Shown here: positions 32,229 through 44,592 of the stretch, in pieces
Layout: every line of letters begins with the position of its first letter
Position numbering within the stretch: position 1 is the first letter of the stretch
NCBI GenBank assembly: GCA_030180135.1
Contig: CM058230.1
Location: forward strand, 16,431,082 to 16,495,081
Length of the DNA stretch: 64,000 nucleotides
Direction: 5' to 3'
DNA from: Orychophragmus violaceus
Taxonomy: Eukaryota; Streptophyta; Magnoliopsida; Brassicales; Brassicaceae
The notes under the pieces: model-generated
Told to the model about the DNA's origin: nothing
What the model saw: the letters and a program-made list of their open reading frames with translations, nothing else
The model's database searches: none
Program-made: the position numbers and the translations under genes

Positions 32229-34949
32229 TTGAACCTTAGACTTGAGGAGCTTGCTAAACTTGAGAGAACGAACAGAAAGGGACAAAGAACAAGAATGATG
32301 AACAACCATTTGATTTTGAGACCAGATGCTGAAGGAGTTCTTAGAGACCCACAGAACAACCCGTACAATGATCAGGGGCAAAGGATTGACGATGAGGGAC
32401 GTGTAATCCCTGAACCTGAACAGCCTCAAGGTGAGGGGCAGATGGTCAATGCTGGAGGTAATGGACAGCAACCTAATCCTCCTGTTGCTGAGAGGACTCT
32501 TGCTGATTACAACCGACCGTATGAGTTTTATGCTAACCGGTCAGCAATTGTACCTCCTCCTTTTGAGAGGAATGACTTTGAAGTCAAGACTGTCTATTAC
32601 ACACTTTTGAGGCAGAATCCTTTCCATGGTCTTCCCAATGAACAACCTATGGACCGCATTGAAGATTTTGAAGCCTTCGTCACTGGGATGAAGCACAATG
32701 GAGTGGGTTATGATTTCATGTACCTTAAGCTTTTCCCATACTCTCTTGCTGGGGAAGCTGCATCTTGGCTTAAGCAACTTCCACCTGAGAAGTTAACTAC
32801 TTTGGATGCAGTGAAGAGAGAGTTCCTGCAACATTTCTATGATGATGCTCACTCAGATCAGCTCAGACAGGATCTTCTGACATTCACTCAGGGACCTACA
32901 GAGCCATTTAAGTCTGCTTGGGTGAGGTTTAAGAGGTACCAATGAGATTGTCCTCATCATGGATTCTCTGTAGTTCAGCTGTTGGGCATTTTCTTCAGAG
33001 GTGTGGATCTCTGTTACCAGTCTGTGTTAGATGCTGCCAGCAATGGCAAATTCAACACAAAGACTCCTGAACAAGCTAGAGTGCTGATTGAGAACTTGGT
33101 GAGCAGCAACAGTGCTAAGACTGCAGATCAGAGAAGGAAAGAGTCTGGTGGAAAGTTGGATCATCTACAGATGGCTGAGATGCAAAACAAGTTGGATTCT
33201 GTTCACAACTTGTTGACTAATAAGAAGCATGTCCACTTTGCTCAGGATGTTGAAGAGTTTGAACCTAAAGAAGGCTGCACAGAAGAGGATGTGAACTACA
33301 TTAGTGGTTCTGGATTTCAAGAAAATAGGTTTGGAAACCAGCAGAACAACAAGTTCTTTAATGGTGGACAGAAGAGTGCTTTCACAAGCAGTCAAAACTC
33401 TTCTAGATATGATCAGAATGATGGTTACCAAAAGCCTTTTCAGCAGAACAACTCTTAACAGAGCACGTATAAATCATCTTCCTATCAGACACCTCCTGCT
33501 ACTAATGCTCGTGAGAACAAGCTGGAAGCTATGATGGAACAGTTGCTGGAGGGTCAGACAAAAACCATTGTGGACTTCAACAAGAATCTTGATGCTGTGT
33601 ATGAAGATCTGAATGGGAAGTTTGAATCTTTGAGTACTCACATGAAGCAACTGGACACACAAGTGAATCAGATTTCAAGCTCAGTTAAGGGGAAGAATGT
33701 CATAGACACCCACATCAATGCTTGGTCAGTTCAGATTGATGATGGGTCGAATCAAGGAGAAAATTTTGAGATTAAGACTGCTGAACTCGTCGAAGATAGT
33801 CAAAAATCCGAGACTAAACCCCCAATCTCGACCGACACTACCATTGACGTCGGTCGACATGTTGGGTGTGAAGGGCCAATTTCACAACCATCTCGTGGCA
33901 TTGCCGAAGAGAAGGATCATAAGCCTCTTATACCTTTCCCTCAGGTGTCTGTGAAATCTCACCAAGAGCTTGATGAAGCCAGACACCTATAAGTGATGGA
34001 TAAGAAGTTGAAAGAGGATCCACAAGCTGATACTTCGCCCTATCATCCTTGTATACAGAGATACTTGAAGAAGATGACACCTATGGACGAGGAATTGAAA
34101 GAATGGGTGGTAGTAATCCCTAAACGAGTCAGTGAAGTGTTGTTAATTCAAGTCCCCAAGAAACTATCAGATCCTCGTGTATTTGTGTTGAGCTGTTGCA
34201 TCTTTGAGAATATCTTCAAGCGTTCCTTGTGTGATTTAGGAGCTGCTGGAAATCTCATGCCATACTCTGTGGCAAAGAGGTTGAGAATGACAGATTTTTC
34301 ATACACTAGGATCTCTCTGGTCCTAGCTGATCAGTCAAGAAGGATTCCGGAAGGAGTTCTTGAGGATGTCCCAATCAGAGTTGGAAACTATTTAGTTCCA
34401 ACAGACTTTGTGGTGCTAAGGTACGATAATGAGCCGGATGATCCTATGATACTGGGAAGGCCTTTCTTGGCCACAACTGGAGCAAAGATTGATGTGAGGA
34501 ATGGTTTGATTGATCTCCACCTGGGAGATGAGCCTCTACATTTTGAGATGGATATGCTGCGCAGGCCCAAGATTAACGGTCAAACCTTTAGTATTGAATT
34601 GGAGCAAGAAGCTCAGATCAGTGAGACTTCAGTGTCGGATACTGGAGAAAGAAAGATGGTGGTTTCTCAAGACTCCACCCTAGCATCTTCTGGGCTTGCA
34701 ACTGCTCATAAGCAGAAGGCTCCATGCCGCAGAGCTCCACTCAAGCTAAGGTATGCACCTCCCAAACAAAAATATGCTAACTCCATTGTTGTGAATGCAG
34801 GGAAACACTCTGGTGCGCCAAAGCTTCACTCTGATCCTAATCCCTCGTTCCTTGGACGATATCACGCTGAAACTGCTTACTCTCCACCTTGGATGAGGAG
34901 ACTTTCGCAGATGCATTCGCAGCCTCTGTCGAAACCACCAGGTGTCTAA
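32229..34949 (+). pseudogene. Athila B gag plus protease-like protein, three nonsense codons
   Basis: A single reading frame runs through the whole region and is broken only by stops at 32943-32945, 33456-33458 and 33990-33992; no frameshift is needed. Order: a gag head (LRPDAEGVLRDPQNNPYNDQ), the capsid-like Retrotrans_gag region (LFPYSLAGEAASWLKQLP near 32740), a helical region, and a protease-like domain with LCDLGAAGNLMPYSVA near 34230 and ILGRPFLATTGA near 34450. The tail ends in SPPWMRRLSQMHSQ-type sequence. Compared with unit C the original start codon ahead of 32229 has changed from ATG to ATT. There is no RT or integrase, so even when intact it depended on a helper. Confidence 0.88.
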
Positions 34950-36259
34950 TCTCCTATCAAAGTCAAGCTAACGACTTAAAACAAGCGCTGAGTGGAAGGC
35001 AAACCATTATATGTAAGTTTTCATTTCTTTCTGAGTCTTTGTCCTTGAGTCTTTTGATTTTTCTAGTTTTTGTGTGTCAGAGCCGTAAGAAAACAGATTA
35101 CAGACATCAGTGTCGGTCAACATCAACATGGATGTCGGTCGACACCAAACGCGAAACATGAGTAAATCGATGTTGACCAAAGGCTAATGTCTCCCGACGT
35201 AGTCTGTGTGTCGGTCGACACCGACTGCGACAACAAGTAATATTTTTGTTTCTCAAGTTCTCAATTACTCATACCATGATTTCTCCCGATCTCATACTTC
35301 AATTGCACTGGGGACAATGCAGTCTATGTGTGGGGGAGGTGGCTACTGACATTGTGTTTTTTTCTTTCTTAGAGTCAGTCCCATGTTTTCAGTTGTTTTC
35401 AAACTTGTTTTATTGAGTCAAAATATGTATGAAACTATGATTTTTCGAGGAAATTTTTCCGCTGGAACATGAACTAAGTGACCATTGGACATATTTGCAG
35501 TAATTATATGACTATTAGAAAACCCCAAACGGATCAACCAACCAAGGAAACCCATATCTAACCAGGTATTCAGAGAATCCATCACTAACTTCACCTCTAA
35601 ACTTGACTTTCTTACTTAGGGGCTTGAGATCTCTTGATCGGATTCCTCTGACGTGCTGACACAACCTATGATCATGTTTGAGTATGGTTTCTGATTTTCC
35701 CCTCCCTTGAAAGTAAAAAAAGAAAGAGATTAAAACCGAGGATAAGCTAGTAGTTTCGAAGTAGTCATGGGAGTGGTAGAGACCCCTATTACCACATGTG
35801 TATCCATGGAAAGATCCAAAGTTAAACCCCAAGTGGAAAGGGAAGAGCACTGATAGAAAAAATAAAATGATACACAGTGGGGAAAATCAGTGCTAAGGGA
35901 GAAGGAGAAAAGAAAGGAACCAGAAACCGACATTTTGGTGGTCAGTACTGACTGAGTAGAGTCCATGTGTTCTCTGATCAATACTCCCTTTGTAAGACCA
36001 CACCTAATTGTATACAGAGGTTAGTGTGGTGAACTTGGATATCCTAACTTGATTGTGGAGTTTACTTGGGATTGTTTCTAAGTGTGGGGGAAGTATATTG
36101 TGGTCTTGACATCTGCAGGAAAGTTTTCATTGGCTTACTAAGTGAATGTGAATGCGAAAGTTCCTAGGACGAAATGAGTTTCTGAGTTTTCAAACCTCTT
36201 TCTTATGCTTTAGTTCTTTCACTTTCTTGAGGGCAAGCAAGAGCTAAGTGTGGGGGAAA
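34950..36259 (+). other. Athila B 3' non-coding region
   Basis: No gene. TGTCGGTCGACA-type motifs lie at 35109-35222. GTGTGGGGGA tracts lie at 35325-35340, 36079-36093 and, next to the LTR, 36245-36259. Confidence 0.7.
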
Positions 36260-38458
36260 TTATATATCATGGTTTTTCAAGGTTTTCAACCATGATATAG
36301 TTGTATATATTGAGTCTTTAACCTGGTTTTTCGAGTATATTGAGTCTTCTACAGGTAGGCTTGTGTAACGCCCCTTTCCCATTCTCCGCTGACCGTTGAG
36401 CTGACCGGTCAACAATCAAACAAGAACATGACCGATCGAACCCGAGCAAGTCGAACAGGAAAAGTTCGTCACAGGACGAAGTCAGAGACGGATCGGTTTG
36501 AGACAAAGGCTCGCACTAATCCATCTTTGACCTCGCTATCCTCACTTCCGTAATACAAGTTGTACACCTTGTACCACTTCGGTGAGTTGTGTCGGTTCGG
36601 ACGTAACCTCATATCAGGGAAAGAAGTTCATTTTTGAGTAACCAAACGTTAAGCACAACGTTTAATAGAATTTCACAAACAATCGTCAAGTCAAATATAC
36701 AACATAGTCAAATGCACAACCAATCAAAATCACAAAATGGCGCCAAAGCCGAACCGAAATAAAAAAATCAAATCCCGAATCAAATCTCGCCACAAGCAAT
36801 CCCGACACTACACCGAGGATCTCCCGCGCCCGTCGCTGCTAAACCTGAAAAACACAAAAAGAGTCTAATGAGCGATCTAAGATCACTCAGTGAATCGGCT
36901 CCCCACTAATGGCTTCTAGTCTATTTAGAACTACAGATTCCCGTCCCAAAACCCAAAATAACAATCAACATGAATAAATGGTCGATCACGCACTACCATG
37001 TCGTGATAAACCCACACACACAACCAATGTCAAAGATAAAGAGAATTAAGGGAAATCGAAGGCATTGCGGCACATGTCCTCGATTGGATTCGATCTATCT
37101 ATCACGCAACAAAAGAAATATCAAACAACACTGGGCCCTACGAACTCGGTAACTTCCACGGGTTTACATCGTCACCTATATGGTAACTAACCCACGACTC
37201 CTAAACGTGTACACAAGGTTCCACGAATAGGACACTGTTCTCCGTCCATCGATACGCGGTGACTCGGACTACCCCTAGATGGCCAGAGTTTCCATGTGAT
37301 TCGGCCCTAGGACATGACCCCTTATTCTCCGAATCACACACCTACCGGCGTCACCCAGTAGGTTAACACCGTAACCGGAATCACCATGACCCGGTTAGGT
37401 AAAACCCGAGGATCCAATCGGGTCGAAAGTACCGGAACGTAAACAAAACCTAGGCTTGCGGAATCTATCCCACCCTAGAGTCCTAGTGCAGAAATATAAA
37501 CACGCAGACTCGCTGGGACTCTAGCACAGATCACGCAGTCAATATCAATAATAATAGCAAACCCCAACCATTCTGCAAGCCTCTACACTACCAATCTCAC
37601 CGCTCTGACTAGGTAAGATACCTAGTCAGCACCACTAACTTACCCGGTCCCATGACCGGAGTAAGTATCCACAGCAACTGCTCGGCCCAACACCGTGCAG
37701 TCTAACAAGCCTGCACACAAAGCTCACAACAACAGCAATACAATCACGCAATCACAATCAATCACACAATCACACAATCACACAATCACACAATCACAAC
37801 ACAAGCAGGCTTATTAGGGTTTCTAAGTCTTTTAATCCATTCTCATCCGCTACCTTGGGTTAGCGGATTGCTAACCCGTATACGGCTTACAAACACACCA
37901 CATTCCTTATTTAACCCATTCTAGATATCTTTTATTAACTTCTCGATCTGTCGATTTAGAGTTAGTAAACTTACTAACTCCCCGACGTCTCATTATTACT
38001 TAACTTTATTCATTTCCCAATCCCGCTATTAAACCTAAACCCCGATCCCGTTACAATATTCTATATGCCTGTTTAGGTTTAACTCATATTTTAATGTCGT
38101 CGTAATTCCCGTATATAGATTCATTAATCATCGTTCTTATACATATATAGATGCATATACGGTCCTAAACAACGGTCTATATGAATGCATCACCCAATCA
38201 TTACTAACAACCTAGCGGCACACAATTGATTAACCTTTGTAATTCTTTAAACCCTAACATGCTTATCCGATCCTAACCGGTTTAACATTAAACGTCCAAT
38301 TAATTATTAATTACTAATCAGGTTAATTAACGGGTATGCAAGCCTAGCACTACGGTTTCTCGATTTTCGGTCTAAATGAATCTAAAGGTTTGTGAGCCGA
38401 CTCACAGTGAGATAGGCGCGGAATGACGGCTCGATGCGGATGTGAATCCTGAGATATC

Positions 38459-38528
38459 CGACACGAACCCCGAACTCCCGAATCTCGAACTCCGAACTCT
38501 CGAATCTCGAACTCCGAACTCCGAATAT
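38459..38528. repeat. Short tandem repeat CGAACTCCGAA / CGAATCT
   Basis: Imperfect 10-14 bp units rich in CGAACTC and CGAATCTC inside the solo LTR. Confidence 0.6.
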
Positions 38529-38550
38529 TCCAGAAATCTCGGAACGGCCA

Positions 38551-38686
38551 TTGACCAAGCGTTGACCGGCTTGATCTCCGGCGTTGACCGGCGCTGACCG
38601 CATTGACCGGCGGCGTTGACCGGCGACGTTGACCGTTGACCGTTAACCGAAGGTTGAACGTTGACTTTGACTTGAACCGGTTGACT
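38551..38686 (+). promoter_or_regulatory. W-box array in the solo LTR
   Basis: About ten TTGACC/TTGACT cores (38551, 38562, 38584, 38603, 38616, 38629, 38636, 38661, 38667, 38681). Same place in the LTR as the array at 7228-7308 but a different arrangement. Confidence 0.6.
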
Positions 38687-41083
38687 TTCCAAACCAAACC
38701 GGTCGAACCACTGAACCATCTGAACCAACTGAACCGGTCTAATTAGAACCGGTTAGGTTAAACCGGTTTTGGTCAAACATTAACCGGTTTGACCTAACCG
38801 TTGACCAAGGCTAAACCAGCCTTAAACCAACCCAAATATTGAATCAAACCATCCCATCACACTCCTTGAAGAACCGGCTGAAGATTGGCGGCGATTGGGC
38901 TTCTCCGGTGACTTCTCCGGCGACTTCTCCGGCATTGACCGGCGGTGGTCCGGCATTGACCGGCCGGTTCACCCCTTTTTCCGTTGACTCAGGTGACGAT
39001 CTACATGTCAAACTGACAGCAAAGAGAAGATCTATCCATCCAAGGCTTCAAAACGTTCAGATCTGGTGAAGGATGAGATATATTCCCCAAAACTCTAATC
39101 CGCGGATGCTTGCCGGCCAGATTCCGGCGAGCTCCGGCGACGACGACGATGGTGGCTGGCTGAAGATTGTAGAGGAGGGAGAGAGGAAGCTATAGCACTT
39201 TGCATAAGTAGATTTGGGTTTATATTGAGAGAGTTATGGGATTTTTGGTGTAAAAAGATATGAAGAACACTCAAGAACACTTTGAATGTTCTTGAGTTTC
39301 TTTGAAGATGCATAGGGAATTTCTGGGTTTTCCAAATGAATCTGGAGAGAGAGGAGAGAGGTAAGGGCGTGGGTTGTGTTTAGAGAGAGGTTTTTGATAG
39401 CAAAAATGAAGTTTTTCTCCTCACATACTTGCTTAATCCTTGCATGTAACAAGATGCATGAACCAACACCATGCATTGACACATCACTAGGGTATGTGGC
39501 GACCCTGGGCAATGACACATGTACCTTCTGAGTGTGTTTGTTGCCAAAAACCCTTCCGAAACCATGCTTAACCAACCCTTAAACCGCCTTAACCCGTAGC
39601 TTCGGTTCTTCTCGATCTTGGGTTTAATATTGTAAAAACCCTCTGGATATTCCCATAAATCTTCAAATCACAAAAATCAGATTCTCCATGAAATTATATG
39701 AATTTAGAAAGTCGAATCACTCCATTCGGACTTACGTAACTCCAGTTATGAATTTTTGAAGTTTCTTCGGGTTTTGTCGGTTTCCATTCCCGATAAGCCG
39801 TAAAACACGTTTCCGCTCCGTTTCTTCCAATTCTGGTCTTCTAAACATTCTTTATGTTGAAACATAAGAATATTTGGCCCGTCTCGGCTTCCGTCTCGAA
39901 CTTTGCCAAAATTACCATTTTGCCCTTCACTTGGCAAAAATGACAATTTTGCCCTCGGTAGACTTTCTGCTGCCCGTTGACCGTATTTTTGATACGGAGT
40001 ATCACAGCTTGCGTTTGGAGCAAAGAGCGGGATTATAGGACGTTTCTGGTGATTTGTGCAACGAGCTGAAGTTGGTGTCTCGGCCACGACTGGATGTCGA
40101 CCGACACTGACCTTGGTGTCGGTCGACACTAAGCGCGAGAGAAGCTATACGCCGAGTTTAGACAAGTTTTGAAGATTTTCATAAAGTCCCCAAAGTTTTC
40201 CCTAATTCTAATCAGACCCCAAAACGAGTTTAGGAGTTTTAATTAGTTTTTCAGACTCATGATTGAGTTTATCTTGTTCTTACTTTGTTCTTGCTTTTGG
40301 AGATTGAGAGATTTGCTAAGGGGCTGATTCTTGCTACTTGTAACCTTTGAGAGAAGGATTTCGAACCCCTTTACTTTATCTATTCAGTCTTTTGGTTTTC
40401 TATTCATGATGTGTTGTTTGATTGATAATATGTCTGAGTAGTAACCTAGTTAGATTTAGGGATTCTCATAAAGGTTTTATGCATGTTTAGATAACTGATT
40501 TATTAGGATTCACAATCTGTTCGTTCATCACCTAAGTTGCATTTAATACTGAATTCTGGACTGATCACCTAGGATTTAGATCTGATTTAATTGACAATAG
40601 CACGAGAGTGTGAGTTATAATCTGAACAAACTTAGTGTGAGCAATTTGACTAGATACAAAGAGATTTGGTTTAAGATAATTGTGAACCGATAGAACTTGT
40701 TCTTAATGCTTGTTTAGAACTCTAGGATCACAAAGATATTTGGATCACTAGGTTTCTAGATATAGAAACAATCTCAGCGAGAGTTGGATTGTTCAACATT
40801 GTGTTTCTAGTTCTTGAACCTGTGTTTAATCTGAATCTGGTAAGTTAAGTATCTGACATTGCATAATTCCCGAGAACTTCCTAAGTCTGGCGCCTTTCTT
40901 CTATTGAAAACACTTCTTTGTTTACTTGCTTTAGTTTATTGCTTTCTCTTGATTGATTTAGCTTAGCTTGAGAACATACAATCTATCGTGTGAGCCGTGA
41001 GTCCTTGTGGATTCGATACCCTAAGTACTACATTGCATAACTGTGCACTTGCAGTAGAATAGGATAAAACTCTGACACTATCA

Positions 41084-41294
41084 AGTTTTTGGCGCCGTTG
41101 CCGGGGACTCAACTGAGTTCGCCGATAGATTTTGTTTTAGAGTTTAGTCTAAGTCGTTTTTATTTATTTGTTACTGATTTTTCTTGGTTTGGCTTGTTTT
41201 GTTGCTGCAGGAATCATTTCCTCATCCAGTGTCGACTGACACCCTCCATTGTGTCGCCCGACATCGACCTCGAGACAGTTTTTGAAGTCTGTGT
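41084..41294 (+). other. Leader and primer site of Athila unit C
   Basis: TGGCGCCGTTGCCGGGGA follows the LTR at about 41090, then a leader ending TTGCTGCAG before TCGACTGACA-type motifs. Confidence 0.75.
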
Positions 41295-41825
41295 ATGCCT
41301 AATCGTCACACCCGAAGCAACCAGAGCGAAGACTTTTTGAACCTCAGACTTGAGGAGCTTGCTAAACTTGAGAGAACGAACATAAAGGGTCAAAGAACAA
41401 GTATGATTAACAACCGTTCGATTTTGAGACCAGATGCTGAAGGAGTTCTGAGAGACCCACAGAACAACCCGTACAATGATCAGGGGCAAAGTATTGACGC
41501 TGAGGGACGCGTAATCCCTGAACCTGAACAGCCTCAAGGTGAGGGGCAGATGGTCAATGCTGGAGGTAATGGACAACAACCTAATCCTCCTGCTGCTGAG
41601 AGGACTCTTGCTGATTACAACCGACCATATGAGTTTTATGCTAACCGGTCAGCAATTGTACCTCCTCCTTTTGAGAGGAATGAATTTGAAGTCAAGACTG
41701 TCTATTACACACTTCTGAGACAGAATCCTTTCCATGGTCTTCCCAATGAACAACCCATGGGCCACATTGAAGATTTTGAAGCCTTCGTCACTAGGATGAA
41801 GCACAATGGAGTGGGTTATGATGTG
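41295..41825 (+). pseudogene. Athila C gag, N-terminal part only
   Basis: From ATG 41295 the protein matches element B's gag almost residue for residue (LRLEELAKLERTN, then LRPDAEGVLRDPQNNPYND) through HNGVGYD, and then stops matching. At about 41826 the DNA switches to minus-strand Athila D sequence. The last 20 or so codons of the open frame read that foreign DNA backwards and are meaningless. About 175 residues of gag remain, without the main capsid core. Confidence 0.82.
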
Positions 41826-42660
41826 ATGAAGAGAAGCTGCTCCAACAATCCCATCATCTTGTCATTCTGCTCATTTTGAAGAGGAGCAGGTTGATGTGAT
41901 GAAGATCCATAGTTCCTGGTGAAGCTTGTAGTGTTGTTTCCAAGCCTGTTAGTACTCTGATAAGGCTTCTGGTACTGAGACTTAGTTGTGAAACCGGAAA
42001 AGTTTTGATTACCCGTGAAGGTATTTCTCTGACACATTCCATTGCAGCCACCTCTGCCTTGCTGATTTCCAAATCTGGTGCCCTGAAAACCAGCCACACC
42101 AACATAATTCACATCCTCTTCTTCTCAGCTTTCATCAGGTTCAAATTCTTCAACATCCTGAGAAAAGTGAACACTCTTCTTCCCAATCAGAAGACTATGA
42201 GCAGATCCAATCTTGTTCTCCATCTCAGCTATCTGCGAGCTATCAGCTTTGCCACCAGACTTCTTCCTCTCCATATCAGCATTCTTGACACTGTTACTAA
42301 TAACCAAGTTCTCAATCAGCTCCTTCGCTTCTTCTGGAGATTTAGAGTTGAAGTTTCCAATCTTGCAAGTTCCTCAAGTCTGATATTTACGAGTTTCTTG
42401 TCTGGATTACTTCTGGTCGCGCGATTATGCGAAAATCGTCGTAATCGTCAAGCGTCGATCGATGCACGGGACCGCGTTGATCAGTTCAGTACGAGTATCG
42501 AGTTGTGTCGATCGATGCAAAAGAGTGTCGATGGATGCAAAGCGTCAAACCTGAAACACGCAAAGACAGAAAGAAAAACAGAAAAATTAGTAACAAAAAA
42601 CAAAAACGAAAAATCTAGTCTAAACTCTAAATTCGAATCTATCGAAGACTTAAAAGATTC
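41826..42660 (-). pseudogene. Athila D gag remnant with internal deletion
   Basis: Minus-strand blocks give a gag head (IRLEELARLE-like near 42375), then directly SPEEAKELIENLVISNSVK, QIAEMENKIGSAHSLL and VHFSQDVEEFEPDES near 42130. After an in-frame stop come EEDVNYVGVAGFQGTRFGNQQ and MMGLLEQLL. The central capsid domain present in B is missing, as in element A. It breaks at 41826, where unit C begins; its expected continuation is the protease remnant at 30221-30825. Confidence 0.78.
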
Positions 42661-42682
42661 CCCGGAAATGGCGCCAAAAACT
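42661..42682 (-). other. Primer binding site of Athila D
   Basis: The minus strand reads AAGTTTTTGGCGCCATTTCCGG just inside the LTR end at 42683; two bases differ from the usual TGGCGCCGTTGCCGG. Confidence 0.75.
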
Positions 42683-43701
42683 TGATATGCTCAGAGTTTA
42701 CTTCCCTAAGTTACACTGCAAGTGCACATGCAAATGTAGTATGTAGGGGTCGAATCCACAGAGACTCAAGAAATCATACGATAGATTATAGAACTTCAAG
42801 TTAAGCTAGGCGATGCAAATCAGAAATAAATAAACTAAAAGCAAGAACTAAATCAGAAATCAAGTCGGTTTTGTTTTATCAATATACTAAAAGCGCTAAG
42901 TCTAGGGAGTTCTCAGGAAATCAAGACAAGCAGATCAATTATCAGCCAAGATCAAATTAAGCACGGTTCTCGAACTCAAACACAGATATAGAATTAACCA
43001 ACTTTCGTTGCGTGAATTCTCTAAGTTTAAACCACATAAATCCAAATTTATTTGCAATTCCTAACAGAATAAAGTAGCTTTAAGTGCAGGTTCGATTTGT
43101 TCACAATTCAATTAAACCAAATTTCTTTGCAGATAATTAAATTGCTCAACCTAAATAGTTCAGATTCTAAATTACACTTTCATGTCAATTTATAAACCTA
43201 AAGTCTAGATTCTAAGTGATCAGATTAGAAATTAGTATAAAGCATAATTCTGGTTGAAGAACTAATCGAGTTATGAATCCTTAACTGATTTATTAAATCT
43301 AGAAAGTCATGAAATCCTTAATGAGAATCCCTAAACCTAACTATGAATCTACTCAGACATGATCAATGAAACAGAAATCATAATAAGAATAGATTGCATA
43401 AATAAAAGAGAGAACAAAGAGGTTCGAAATCTTCTCCAAAAGCAGTACAAGGAATGATCAGCCTCAAGCTCTAAACTCTCTCTAGCTAATAGTATGAATG
43501 TGTGTTCTAAACAAAACACCAAAAACCAAATTATAAAGTGCTAATCACGACTTGGGTCTTTTTTGTAAATACTCGAACTTTTGGGGCAAAAGTGCAAATC
43601 TTCAAAATCTTCATTAACTCGATGGCACGGGTATGCATCGACCGACGCCAATGATGCATCGATCGACACAGATGTCGCTCTGAGATAGTCATTTCTGCTC
43701 C

Positions 43702-44535
43702 TGATATACCATGTATTTTAGGGATTTTAGCCATGGTATATATCTTATTTATCGAGTCTTTTATTATGTTTTGGAGTCCTTTTAGTATGTTTACAGGTCT
43801 AGACACGTTTGGAGCGGAATTGGACATTATGGCGCATTCTGGAGCTATTTGGAGCATTTGGCCGAGAGGAAGAGTTCACTGCCCATATCAGACATGTGTG
43901 TCGATCGTTGCAATGTGTGCATCGATCGACACAAGATCGTGACAGACACATTCTCGCGAGTTTATGAAGAGTTTGGGAATTGCAACTTAAGCCCAGAAGT
44001 TTCTATAATTACAAAGAAGCCTCAGCCGACTTTAGACCATTATATTAGGGTTTTTAAGCCATTGTTTAGGCTACGATTTACAAAGTTTTACTTACGCTTT
44101 ATTTTATTCAGAGAGAGTTAGGGGCTGATCCTGTTCTCGAAAGAGAGAGGATTTTGAACCCCAGTTCTTTATTCTGTTTTATGATATTTGGTTTTCTATT
44201 CAAGATGTTTTCTGTGTCGATGATTATGTCTGAGTAGATTACCTGTTAGGTTTAGGGATTCTCATTAGGGATTTCATGGAATTATAGGTTAATCAATCTG
44301 TTAGGGATTCATACTTTCTAGTTCTTCGTCTAGGATTGTTCTTAATGCTTAATCTGAACTGGCCACTTAGATTATTGATGTTAGGTCGATTGATGCAACG
44401 ACAGTTGGTTAATTAGCTATAAAGAACCTAGATGAGCAATTTAATTACTCGCAAAGGAATTTGGTTTAATTAGATTGTGAACATATCGAACTTGGAATTA
44501 AAGCTGGTTTAATCTGTTAGTAATTACAAAGGAAT
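43702..44535 (+). repeat. 5' LTR of Athila E, truncated
   Basis: Matches 47429-48262, then breaks within an ATTACAAAGGAATT block. It starts TGATATACCATG. Confidence 0.9.
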
Positions 44536-44592
44536 TATAAATCTCCATCATATCAGCCTTTTCGTCCTCAAAATAAATAGTCTGATAAGCTG

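Larger units (their letters stand above)
36364..40006 (-). mobile_element. Solo LTR of the LARD-like family, 3643 bp
   Basis: Begins TGTAACGCCCC like 5056 and ends TATCACA; flanked by the perfect 5-bp duplication GCTTG (36359-36363 and 40007-40011). The uninterrupted site is visible in the other LTR of element B near 30920. A solo LTR forms when the two LTRs recombine and the interior is lost. It differs clearly from the 5056-8655 copy. Confidence 0.95.
30826..41083 (+). mobile_element. Athila-type element B, non-autonomous, with a nested solo LTR
   Basis: 5' LTR 30826-31978 and 3' LTR 36260-41083 (the latter holds a 3.64-kb insertion). The interior codes for gag and a protease-like domain only. 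The primer site TGGCGCCGTTGCCGGGGA follows each LTR, because the second LTR also acts as the 5' LTR of the partial unit C to its right. No target duplication can be assigned. Confidence 0.85.
36260..41083 (+). repeat. 3' LTR of Athila B, shared as 5' LTR of unit C, interrupted
   Basis: LTR parts 36260-36363 and 40012-41083 surround the solo LTR. The first dinucleotide is TT, not TG. It is followed by a primer site and a second gag start, so the array is LTR-interior-LTR-interior. Confidence 0.85.

Noticed and set aside
35515..35850. 111-aa antisense frame in the Athila 3' region (possible env-like gene)
   Set aside because: Antisense to the element, not conserved as a frame in A or E, no membrane or signal segment pattern that holds up.
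39234..39575. 113-aa minus-strand frame in the solo LTR
   Set aside because: No domain, and not preserved in the other LTR copies.
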